This document shows, in pieces, positions 8,887 through 15,239 of a stretch of DNA of 16,799 nucleotides. Position 1 is the stretch's first letter; every line of letters starts with the position of its first letter. The stretch covers positions 1 through 16,799 of the forward strand of contig JAAZVO010000029.1 in the NCBI GenBank assembly GCA_018623405.1, in the 5' to 3' direction. The position numbers and the translations under genes are program-made. Under the pieces are notes generated by a model. It saw nothing but the letters and a program-made list of their open reading frames with translations, had not been told where the DNA came from and did no database searches. This stretch comes from Crocinitomicaceae bacterium (lineage in GTDB: Bacteria; Bacteroidota; Bacteroidia; Flavobacteriales_G; Salibacteraceae).

Positions 8887-9753
8887 TTGCTTTTTAGTGT
8901 AATTGTTCCAACATACAATAGAGGTGATAGAATAAAGCAAACCATTGAATCTGTTTTAACCCAGTCTTATTCTGATTTTGAGGTAATAATTGTTGATGAT
9001 GGCAGTACTGATAACACGGAAAGTATAATAAAGTCCCTTACTGATAATCGAATTAAATATTATAAAATTGAAAATAGTGAGCGTGGAGCAGCAAGAAATA
9101 TTGGTTTTCAAATTTCTTCGGGTGATTATGTAAATTTTTTTGACTCTGATGATTTAGCTTTAAATAAACACCTAAAAGTAGCAGCTAACTTCATAAAAAG
9201 ATATCATAAACCACCCCTCTTTCATCTAAACTTTGGATATATCGATGATAATAAAAGAAAAACCCAAGCTGTACATGTTGAAAATATAAATACTGCAATT
9301 TTTAAGGGCAATTGCCTAAGTTGTAATGGAGTTTTTATCAGACGAGATGTAGCTGAACGAAATCCATTTAATGAGGATAGAAAGATATCAGGTTCAGAGG
9401 ATTACCTTTTATGGTTAAGGCTTGCATCTCAATATAAATTTGCTTCCAATAATGAAATAACCTCATATATTGTAAATCACGATGGGAGAAGTCAATTTCA
9501 GATTAATTATAAAAAGATTAAGTCCAGAAAACTAAAGATGCTTGAATATGCTTTGGCTGACCCCTTCATTTCGAAAATGGAAAAGAAAAAAATCCAAAAA
9601 ATTGAAACAAATACATATTCTTATATTTCTCTATATGCCGCTTTAGCAAAAGAAAAAAGTGATGCATTATCATTTTTCAAAATGGCATTTAAAAATGATA
9701 GCAAAATTTTGTTCTCTAAAAGGGGCTTGGCAATAATTAAAAGATTGTTTTGA
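8887..9753 (+). CDS. GT2-family glycosyltransferase (GT-A fold)
   Basis: A 288-residue inverting glycosyltransferase. FSVIVPTYNR (residues 3-12) and VDDGSTDN (36-43) form the nucleotide-binding start of the GT-A fold. ERGAARNIGFQ is the family motif before the metal-binding D86-S-D88 (FFDSDD). A later GSEDYLLWLRL segment supplies the ED pair expected near the catalytic base. It should transfer a sugar from a UDP- or dTDP-type donor to the lipid-linked oligosaccharide in the cytoplasm. There is no membrane segment, so it is not a processive synthase. The start is TTG, one base after the preceding stop; it ends in a TTGA overlap with the next gene. Confidence 0.93.
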   Translation: MLFSVIVPTYNRGDRIKQTIESVLTQSYSDFEVIIVDDGSTDNTESIIKSLTDNRIKYYKIENSERGAARNIGFQISSGDYVNFFDSDDLALNKHLKVAANFIKRYHKPPLFHLNFGYIDDNKRKTQAVHVENINTAIFKGNCLSCNGVFIRRDVAERNPFNEDRKISGSEDYLLWLRLASQYKFASNNEITSYIVNHDGRSQFQINYKKIKSRKLKMLEYALADPFISKMEKKKIQKIETNTYSYISLYAALAKEKSDALSFFKMAFKNDSKILFSKRGLAIIKRLF

Positions 9754-10967
9754 AGTCAATATTATACCTTACCTACGATGGCTTAACTGATCCATTGGGG
9801 CAATCTCAAATTTTACCTTATATCACTGAACTAAGCAAGCGCGGTTTTTCTTTTTCAATCATTTCCTTTGAAAAAAAGGAAGCTGCATATTCAGAAAGTG
9901 AAATTTCAGAACAAATTGCTGCTTTTAATATTGATTGGTATCCCTTAACTTATACAAAGAAACCTCCTGTTCTTTCTACTTTTTGGGATATTATTAGATT
10001 ATCCCAAAAAGTACGTTTAATCCTTAAAGAGAAAGACGTTGCATTAATTCATTGTAGAAGCTATATCACCTCATTGATTGGGCTTCAAATGAAAAAGAAA
10101 AATAATATTCCTTTTGTTTTTGATATGCGTGGGTTTTGGGCTGATGAGCGAGTGGATGGCGGAATTTGGAAATTAAAGAATCCAATATTTAATCTGGTTT
10201 ACGGATATTTCAAACAAAAAGAAAAGGAGTTTATTGAAAGGTCTGCCCATATTGTTTCATTGACCCATTCTGGAAGAGATGAAATGTTAAGGTGGGGATT
10301 TCCAAATGTTGAACAATCAAAATTCACCATTATACCATGTGCGGCAGATTTTGATGTTTTTCATCTTCAAACTGCTGAAAATAGAATAGCTTCAAGAAAA
10401 GGACTAAATATTAAAGAATCTACATTCATACTTTCTTATGTGGGCTCAACAGGTACTTGGTACCAATTAGAAGATATGCTTATGTTCTTTCGTTTTTTGA
10501 AATCAAGAATAAGTAATGCTAAATTTTTATTTATCACAAAAGACAATTCTAATGACATAATACAAAAGGCGCAAAAACTTGAATTAAGCGCGAGTGATTT
10601 GATATTTAGAAGTGCCAACAGGACTCAAGTAAACCAATTTTTAGATGCTTCTGATTTGAGTATTTTCTTTATCAAGCCGCTGTACTCAAAAAAAGCAAGT
10701 TCTCCAACCAAGCAAGGTGAAATAATGGCAAAAGGAATTCCCTATATCGCAAATGTTGGAGTTGGGGACGTTGAAAGGATTGTAAAGGAAACCAACTCAG
10801 GAGTTTTGGTAGATTCATCAAAAAAGGAAACATTTGATAAGGCAATAGATGAGTTTTTTAAATCATCTTTTGATAAAATTGCGATTAGAGAAAATGCCAA
10901 ATCGTTGTTTGACCTAAAAAATGCAGTTGGGACTTACCAGAAAATCTATATTGATATATTAGATTAA
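9750..10967 (+). CDS. GT4-type glycosyltransferase
   Basis: A 405-residue GT-B glycosyltransferase. The N-terminus MKSILYLTYDGLTDPLGQSQ is the usual family start, with the glycine-rich acceptor loop and DMRGFWADE from residue 125. In the donor half, SSPTKQGEIMAKGIPYIA (S318-P-T-K321, E324) matches the common SPTK..E.MA.G.P signature. It should act as another step in building the repeat unit. The TTG start at 9750 forms a TTGA overlap with the GT2 gene and is supported by the N-terminus, because the first beta strand begins at once. It is directly followed by the next gene (TAA then ATG, no gap). Confidence 0.92.
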   Translation: MKSILYLTYDGLTDPLGQSQILPYITELSKRGFSFSIISFEKKEAAYSESEISEQIAAFNIDWYPLTYTKKPPVLSTFWDIIRLSQKVRLILKEKDVALIHCRSYITSLIGLQMKKKNNIPFVFDMRGFWADERVDGGIWKLKNPIFNLVYGYFKQKEKEFIERSAHIVSLTHSGRDEMLRWGFPNVEQSKFTIIPCAADFDVFHLQTAENRIASRKGLNIKESTFILSYVGSTGTWYQLEDMLMFFRFLKSRISNAKFLFITKDNSNDIIQKAQKLELSASDLIFRSANRTQVNQFLDASDLSIFFIKPLYSKKASSPTKQGEIMAKGIPYIANVGVGDVERIVKETNSGVLVDSSKKETFDKAIDEFFKSSFDKIAIRENAKSLFDLKNAVGTYQKIYIDILD

Positions 10968-12032
10968 ATGCAAACCATTTATTGTTTTGTTCAGCATTAT
11001 AAAGGTAGAAACCCTAGTCAGCGGTATAGATTAGAGCAGTTTGAACCCTATTTAAATAAGTTGCAGCTAAATTATATTTATTGGCTAGGGAAAAAGACAG
11101 ATAAATGGTTTTACTCAAATAACACTCCGGTAATAGCGAAGGCCATTTTGGTAGGAGCTTTATTTTTGAAAAGAGTATGTCAAGTATTTATGTTTCCAAA
11201 GGGTGCAACCGTTCTTATTCAAAGAGAGTCGTTTCCTATTTTCAATGTGCTTTTTGATAAAATCATTAGATGGCGTGCTGATAAACTAATTTATGATTTT
11301 GATGATGCCGTATGGTTGACAAATAAAACTTCAAATACAGCAAAAATTACCTTTTTAAAAAGAACAAATAATGTAGCACATACAATTTCTATATCAGATG
11401 TTGTGATTGCGGGTAATAGCTACTTAGCAAACTTTGCTAAAAATTATGCCAGGGGGTTAATAAAGCTTATTCCTACAACGGTAGATTTAAATATTTATAA
11501 TAAAGAGTTAAAAACCAAAAACCTTCCAAAGGGTAGAATTGTAATAGGTTGGATAGGATCATTTTCTACCAACAAATATTTACGAATTGTTGACAAATCC
11601 ATAAAAAGGCTGCAAGAATTACACCCATTCGAATTAAAAGTTATGTCAAATGAAAACCCAACATTTTTAAAGTGTAATTATGAGTTTATACCATGGTCAG
11701 GTAAAGTCGAGTTAGCCTTGTTGAAGCAAATGGATATTGGAATTATGCCTTTAGAAAATAATGATTGGGAAAGGGGAAAATGTGGATTGAAGTTATTGTT
11801 ATACTTAGCATCTGGTATTCCTAGCATAGCAAGTAATGTTGGGGTAAATAAAAAAATACTAGAAGGTGCCGGCATTCTGGTGGATGAATCAAACACTTGG
11901 GAGCAATCATTAACTAATTTGGCTTTTACAGGAGATGCTTACGCTAGATATTCCAAAAATGCTATAAGTGAAGCCCAAAATTATTCGACTGAAAAATGGT
12001 TAAGCTCCTTTGAATCCAGTTTGGTCTATTGA
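10968..12032 (+). CDS. GT4/GT-B glycosyltransferase
   Basis: A 354-residue GT-B glycosyltransferase that starts with ATG immediately after the previous stop. The motif YDFDDAVW (109-116), GWIGSFSTNKYL (from 194) and CGLKLLLYLASGIPSIAS (from 272) are a recognisable set in this branch of glycosyltransferases from polysaccharide clusters. It lacks a clean E-x7-E pair; the K275-containing CGLKLL motif takes that place in this branch. It is the last plus-strand gene before the inverted wzy-like gene, and its final 33 bases (11 codons including stop) overlap the 3' end of that gene on the other strand. It may transfer the last sugar or sugars of the unit; specificity is unknown. Confidence 0.88.
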   Translation: MQTIYCFVQHYKGRNPSQRYRLEQFEPYLNKLQLNYIYWLGKKTDKWFYSNNTPVIAKAILVGALFLKRVCQVFMFPKGATVLIQRESFPIFNVLFDKIIRWRADKLIYDFDDAVWLTNKTSNTAKITFLKRTNNVAHTISISDVVIAGNSYLANFAKNYARGLIKLIPTTVDLNIYNKELKTKNLPKGRIVIGWIGSFSTNKYLRIVDKSIKRLQELHPFELKVMSNENPTFLKCNYEFIPWSGKVELALLKQMDIGIMPLENNDWERGKCGLKLLLYLASGIPSIASNVGVNKKILEGAGILVDESNTWEQSLTNLAFTGDAYARYSKNAISEAQNYSTEKWLSSFESSLVY

Positions 12033-13346
12033 TTTGCCTTTGGATGAATTGTATAGTATAATGATGATACCTGAAATATAAAAAGGAATCGCAGGTATTT
12101 TATAACGCATTAATGCTCCAAAGTTATAAGATGAAAACCCTACAAAAAATAGAAATAATAGAGAAAAGGAAATACATAAAAAAGCCAAATCATTTTTTAA
12201 AACACCTTTAAAAAAAGTAGCGGGATTTAATTTAAAAAAAACGAAAATTGTGAATAATAGCATAGCGCTGCTTTCGATTGCCGCAGCAAACATACCTGCG
12301 TTTTTTACTTCCCAAAAATAAGGCCGGAATAGAGATACATTAATGGCCGACGGAGCTATACTTAATACTCCAAGGATCGTTGGGTCGTACTCTCCCAAAG
12401 TGTAAGATGAGCCTCTGCCATGATTGTCTGAAGTATTTTCTCCTTTTACATAATGCCAGCTTTGCATCTGTTGAGAGGTACTAATCACATTCTCTACCGA
12501 ATATTTTGGGTTTAACGCCCCCAATACGTTAATTCCTACAATACCTGCAATTAATCCAACAATTAAAACAATTGGAGCAATAATTACTTTAATTACTTTA
12601 TTTTTAATTTGTTCTCTCCTTCTTAAAAAAAAGTAAACTAATAATACAGGAGCAATACTTAAAATAACATAAGATTTTATTTGAAAAATTACAGTTGCAG
12701 TAGTAAAAGCGAGTATTAATTGGACTAAATTAAATTTATTAGAAAGCTTTAAAAAAAAGTAAAATGTAAGCCCCATAAATCCAATTACAATTGTATCCTT
12801 TGAAATACCTGACCCCCAAAAAAAAACTGAAGGAAAATACAAAAATGGAATGGCAAATTGATTTTTTAGTTTAGGGTACACTTTAACAAATGATTTATAA
12901 AAAATCCAAATACCAATAAAAGAGAGAACAGCAAATAAAATTGAGGTTCCGAAATAACTATTTAGGCCAATGATATTTACAAGTGTCGTAATCTTAATAA
13001 TAAAAAACTCTGGTGTGTCTAAACCAAACCGGAAAAGTTGAGAATATTCAAAGTTTGTTAAACCATCAGCTTTATTTAAAAAGAACATTCTAAAAAATAG
13101 ATTAGGGTCTGAAAAAAAAAATTGAGTCAAGTTTTGAGCTGAGAAATAGTAGGCTTTTGTATCTCCCCCATAAGTGTAATAGTAGGTATATACAAAAGCA
13201 AAACTTAATCCACCAAAAAGCTTAATAAATAAACCTCTTAAAAAGTGTTTTTGCAAGGATTTTTCTTCAAATTTGGAAAAAACAATTCCACCAATAACAC
13301 TTGCAAATAGAAGTAAAACGGTGACAAAAACGTCGTACGCAGTCAA
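12000..13346 (-). CDS. Multi-pass membrane protein, probable Wzy-type polysaccharide polymerase
   Basis: A 448-residue integral membrane protein with roughly ten hydrophobic helices, beginning with one at residues 5-23. Other marks are YGGDTKAYYFSAQN in an early loop, a long polar loop at about 275-320 (WHYVKGENTSDNHGRGSS), and NFGALMRYKIPAIPFYI near the C-terminus. Topology, a large periplasmic-type loop and its place beside Wzx and glycosyltransferases fit a Wzy polymerase, which joins flipped repeat units in the periplasm, but Wzy proteins share little sequence, so this is partly context. The start is TTG. The frame is closed upstream by an in-frame stop within the neighbouring gene (13374-13376) with no ATG between, and starting later would lose helix 1. 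It overlaps the upstream-side neighbour tail to tail by 33 bp and touches the next gene start to start. Confidence 0.72.
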   Translation of the reverse strand: MTAYDVFVTVLLLFASVIGGIVFSKFEEKSLQKHFLRGLFIKLFGGLSFAFVYTYYYTYGGDTKAYYFSAQNLTQFFFSDPNLFFRMFFLNKADGLTNFEYSQLFRFGLDTPEFFIIKITTLVNIIGLNSYFGTSILFAVLSFIGIWIFYKSFVKVYPKLKNQFAIPFLYFPSVFFWGSGISKDTIVIGFMGLTFYFFLKLSNKFNLVQLILAFTTATVIFQIKSYVILSIAPVLLVYFFLRRREQIKNKVIKVIIAPIVLIVGLIAGIVGINVLGALNPKYSVENVISTSQQMQSWHYVKGENTSDNHGRGSSYTLGEYDPTILGVLSIAPSAINVSLFRPYFWEVKNAGMFAAAIESSAMLLFTIFVFFKLNPATFFKGVLKNDLAFLCISFSLLFLFFVGFSSYNFGALMRYKIPAIPFYISGIIIILYNSSKGKSIDQTGFKGA

Positions 13347-14582
13347 ATGAAAATCCTTATCACCTCCAACTCCTCATGGACCTTGTTTAACTTTCGGTTA
13401 AAGCTGATGCAAGCTTTGCAAGAAAGCGGACACCAGGTGCATGCGGTGAGCATGGAGGATGGTTCAACGGCAAAGATAAGAGAAGCAGGCTTTCCTTTTC
13501 ACCCGTTAAACATTCAGGGCAAAGGAGCCAACCCCTTAGCAGACCTTCAGTTGGTGCAGCAATACAAAAAGATTTTCGAAGAAGTAAAACCAGATGTGGT
13601 GCTCAATTTTACCATTAAACCTGTGATTTATTCTACCATAGCGGCCAAAGGTTTAGGTATTCCTGTTATCAACAACATAGCCGGTTTAGGCACCTTGTTT
13701 AACCAAACTACTTGGGTTACGAGAATTGCCATTTTGTTGTATCGCTATTCTCAAAAAAACGTGGAGCATATCTTTTTTCAAAATGAAGATGATGTGGAGT
13801 TGTTTAAACGGTTACAGATTTTGAAAAAACAATCATATTCAAGGTTGCGGGGATCAGGAGTGGATGTGGAGAGGTTTGCTGTATTGGACAAAAGAGAAAG
13901 GACAAAGGATGAAGGACAGGAATTGGAGAAAGGAGGGAGAGTTGAGAATGGAGATTGGAAAATGGAAAATGGACCAAAAACCAAAAATCAAAAACCCTGC
14001 CTTGCCGGCAGGCAGGCAACAACTAAATTTTTGTTGTTTGGCCGCATGCTATGGGACAAAGGCGTTGGTGATTACATAGACGCGGCTCGTGCCATCAAAA
14101 AAGAAAATCTAAATGCAAATTTTTGGGTGTTGGGCTTATTAGATTTTCAAAATCCAACGGCAATAAAATCTGAGGATATGCAGCAATGGATAGATGAAGG
14201 CATAATAGATTACTTGGGCAAAACGGATAGGGTAGAGGAGTACATCCGAGAAGCAGATTGTATTGTGTATCCATCGTATTATAGAGAGGGAGTTCCACGC
14301 AGCTTGTTAGAAACTGCTGCCATGGGCAAGCCCATTATTACTACTGAAAATGTGGGGTGTAAAGAAGTGGTGGAAGATGGCTACAATGGTTATAAAATTC
14401 CGGTGAAAAATAGTCATGCCTTAACCCGTGCCATGCAACAATTTATTGATCTTTCGGAAGAAGAAAAGAATCAATTAGGGCAAAATTCAAGGAAATTGGC
14501 AGAAGAAAAATTTGATGAAAAGTTTGTGATTGATTCATATCTTGATCAAATTGAAAAGGTAACCGCCAAGTACGCCAAGTAG
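13347..14582 (+). CDS. PglA-like GT4 glycosyltransferase with in-frame repeat insert
   Basis: A 411-residue GT-B glycosyltransferase resembling the PglA group, which adds an early HexNAc to an undecaprenyl-diphosphate-linked sugar. It starts MKILITSNSSWTLFNFR and carries VVLNFTIKPVIYSTIAAK and INNIAGLGTLF in the N-domain. The donor half has LLFGRMLWDKGV (R233, K238) and the E-x7-E pair E314-E322 (EGVPRSLLE). Residues about 182-226, between GSGVDVERF (169-177) and KFLLFGR (227-233), are extra low-complexity sequence that the family does not have; they match a non-coding repeat rather than a domain. This gene is distinctly richer in G+C than the cluster to its left and uses ATG. Its promoter would have to lie inside the wzy-like gene, or it is reached by readthrough from the operon. 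A 5-bp A/T stem-loop with a T run (14629-14649) lies after its stop. Confidence 0.9.
   Translation: MKILITSNSSWTLFNFRLKLMQALQESGHQVHAVSMEDGSTAKIREAGFPFHPLNIQGKGANPLADLQLVQQYKKIFEEVKPDVVLNFTIKPVIYSTIAAKGLGIPVINNIAGLGTLFNQTTWVTRIAILLYRYSQKNVEHIFFQNEDDVELFKRLQILKKQSYSRLRGSGVDVERFAVLDKRERTKDEGQELEKGGRVENGDWKMENGPKTKNQKPCLAGRQATTKFLLFGRMLWDKGVGDYIDAARAIKKENLNANFWVLGLLDFQNPTAIKSEDMQQWIDEGIIDYLGKTDRVEEYIREADCIVYPSYYREGVPRSLLETAAMGKPIITTENVGCKEVVEDGYNGYKIPVKNSHALTRAMQQFIDLSEEEKNQLGQNSRKLAEEKFDEKFVIDSYLDQIEKVTAKYAK
13890..14024 (+). repeat. In-frame intergenic-type repeat inside the PglA-like gene
   Basis: About 135 bp (45 codons, residues 182-226) consist of purine-rich iterations of GAG/GGA/AAATGGA-like units, followed by a GC-rich palindrome. 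The sequence looks like the dispersed non-coding repeats of many Bacteroidota genomes and like the purine-rich tail at 16769-16799. It sits exactly in the linker between the two Rossmann domains, and its length keeps the frame. The edges are estimated from where family motifs stop and resume. Confidence 0.65.
13996..14016. repeat. Near-perfect palindrome with central TGCCGGCA
   Basis: CCTGCC (13996-14001), one unpaired T, the palindrome TGCCGGCA (14003-14010), then GGCAGG (14011-14016). The two arms are complementary, so the RNA would form a strong GC-rich hairpin inside a coding region. The translated residues (PCLAGRQA) correspond to it. From memory, similar CCTGCC/GGCAGG palindromes recur between genes in some Bacteroidota; a genome search would confirm this. 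Confidence 0.75.
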
Positions 14583-14628
14583 TTGCTGAGTCTGTAAAGT
14601 TGATGTAAGTAATTGCTGTGCAAGTAAC

Positions 14629-14649
14629 TACTTTTTAAGTAATTTTTTT
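14629..14649 (+). terminator. Weak candidate intrinsic terminator
   Basis: TACTT, loop TTT, AAGTA, then A and seven T. It sits 47 bases after the stop of the PglA-like gene, which is the right place. The stem is only 5 bp and A/T-rich, so termination strength is doubtful. Confidence 0.25.
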
Positions 14650-14660
14650 GATTTTGGGAA

Positions 14661-14700
14661 CCGCAGAGAACGCTAAGTAGCCGCAGAGAAAACCAAGTAT
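14661..14700 (+). repeat. Two copies of a 20-bp tandem unit
   Basis: CCGCAGAGAACGCTAAGTAG (14661-14680) is followed by CCGCAGAGAAAACCAAGTAT (14681-14700), matching at 16 of 20 positions with the first ten identical. A degraded third copy may start with CCG at 14701. The motif resembles a dispersed non-coding repeat rather than a regulatory site. Confidence 0.7.
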
Positions 14701-14806
14701 CCGTAACTCAGAGGATATATGCCGACTGGATTAATAAGCTCAAAGAATCCCTCAATTCTTAATTCATCATTATTCATTATTAATTATTGCAGTTTCGTCA
14801 CTCAGA

Positions 14807-14824
14807 GCCCCGAGTATTCGGGGC
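14807..14824. repeat. Inverted repeat GCCCCGA/TCGGGGC
   Basis: GCCCCGA at 14807-14813, loop GTAT, TCGGGGC at 14818-14824: a perfect 7-bp GC-rich stem. No T run follows, so it is more likely a dispersed palindromic repeat than a terminator. Confidence 0.75.
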
Positions 14825-15028
14825 GAAGAGTCTCCCTTTATTTATCATTTAACATTAAAAATTCAATATTTATTAGGGAGTTCCTTCGGTCAATTCGTTC
14901 ATTTTATTCCTGAATTTCCCTCGGGAAGACGATAAAAGTTTTGGGTTTTAAAGGTTAGATAGAAAAACTCTTTGTGAACTCCTCGCAAACCTTCGCGTTC
15001 TTTGCGGTTAAACCCGAAGAATCCCACT

Positions 15029-15208
15029 ATTCAAAATTTAGAATTCAACATCATAATTAATTTACCCTTCGACATTTCTTTTCGTACCTCAAAGGCTCAG
15101 GGTAAGGTTTTGTTTTTTGATATTATTTGGCGCACTCCGCGAATGTCTTTGCTCGCTTTGCGGTATAGCTCAAAGAATCAGTTAATTATTAATTCAAAAT
15201 TTAGAATT
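15029..15208. repeat. Exact 17-bp direct repeat, itself near-palindromic
   Basis: ATTCAAAATTTAGAATT occurs at 15029-15045 and again at 15192-15208. Each copy is an imperfect palindrome (AATTC with GAATT around an A/T core). The coordinates span both copies. A looser relative lies at about 14753-14786 (TTCTTAATTCATCATTATTC). Confidence 0.75.
15062..15105. repeat. Inverted repeat TTACCCT/AGGGTAA
   Basis: TTACCCT at 15062-15068 pairs perfectly with AGGGTAA at 15099-15105 across a 30-base spacer. The flanks TTCGAC and GGCTC resemble the CCTTCGAC...GCTCAGGG dispersed repeat known from many bacterial genomes (recalled, not searched). Confidence 0.65.
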
Positions 15209-15226
15209 ATTAATTCCCTCAAGGGT

Positions 15227-15234
15227 TACTTTTG
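15227..15234 (+). promoter_or_regulatory. Candidate -7 box before the oxidoreductase gene
   Basis: TACTTTTG matches the Bacteroidetes -7 consensus TAnnTTTG exactly and ends five bases before the ATG at 15240. No TTG -33 element is clear, since the DNA upstream is A/T repeat. If used, transcription would begin at or very near the A of the start codon, giving a leaderless or nearly leaderless mRNA for the oxidoreductase-rdgB pair. Confidence 0.45.
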
Positions 15235-15239
15235 CCCAA

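Larger units (their letters stand above)
3180..13346. other. AT-rich island, probably exchanged or acquired as a unit
   Basis: Hand counts of G+C in single 60-base lines fall abruptly at about 3180: 24/60 at 2641 and 33/60 at 3121, then 18/60 at 3181, 16/60 at 3241 and 14/60 at 3421. They stay low through the cluster (12/60 at 4921, 14/60 at 12601, 17/60 at 13261) and rise again just past 13346 (28/60 at 13381). The left edge is inside the adhesin CDS near residue 324, just before a conserved module core. The right edge coincides with the back-to-back start codons of the wzy-like gene and the next glycosyltransferase. Serotype-like polysaccharide clusters are often swapped between strains, so lateral exchange is the likely reading. 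These are spot counts, not a full profile. Confidence 0.55.
14737..15179 (+). repeat. Direct repeat AGCTCAAAGAATC flanking the mosaic
   Basis: The 13-mer AGCTCAAAGAATC occurs exactly at 14737-14749 and 15167-15179. In both cases TTAATTC-like, A/T-rich sequence follows. The coordinates span both copies. The pair suggests duplicated repeat modules rather than target-site duplications, because no element with ends is visible between them. Confidence 0.7.
14583..15239. other. 657-bp non-coding mosaic of short repeats
   Basis: I find no gene here. Short frames at 14719-14913 and 15002-15292 read low-complexity repeat sequence and match no protein I know. The stretch is a patchwork: a 20-bp tandem unit, several small inverted repeats (14807-14824, TTCCC/GGGAA at 14916-14927, 15062-15105), two pairs of exact direct repeats, and G+C-richer CTTTGCGGT motifs at 15000-15008 and 15156-15164 following CGCAAACC/CGCGAATG-like sequence. 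Such patchworks usually come from accumulation of dispersed repeat elements. The right end holds a likely promoter for the oxidoreductase. Confidence 0.75.

Noticed and set aside
13778..14079. Overlapping open frames on both strands within the PglA-like gene
   Set aside because: They are opened by the low-complexity repeat insert, which lacks stops in several frames; the true gene has glycosyltransferase motifs on both sides.
14719..14913. Possible 64-codon gene in the repeat mosaic
   Set aside because: It consists of low-complexity repeat sequence with residues such as ILNSSLFIINY that arise from repeat DNA in any frame.
14583..15239. CRISPR array or insertion sequence in the repeat-rich gap
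   Set aside because: Repeats are of different kinds with irregular spacing and no constant spacer length, and there is no transposase frame or terminal inverted-repeat pair.
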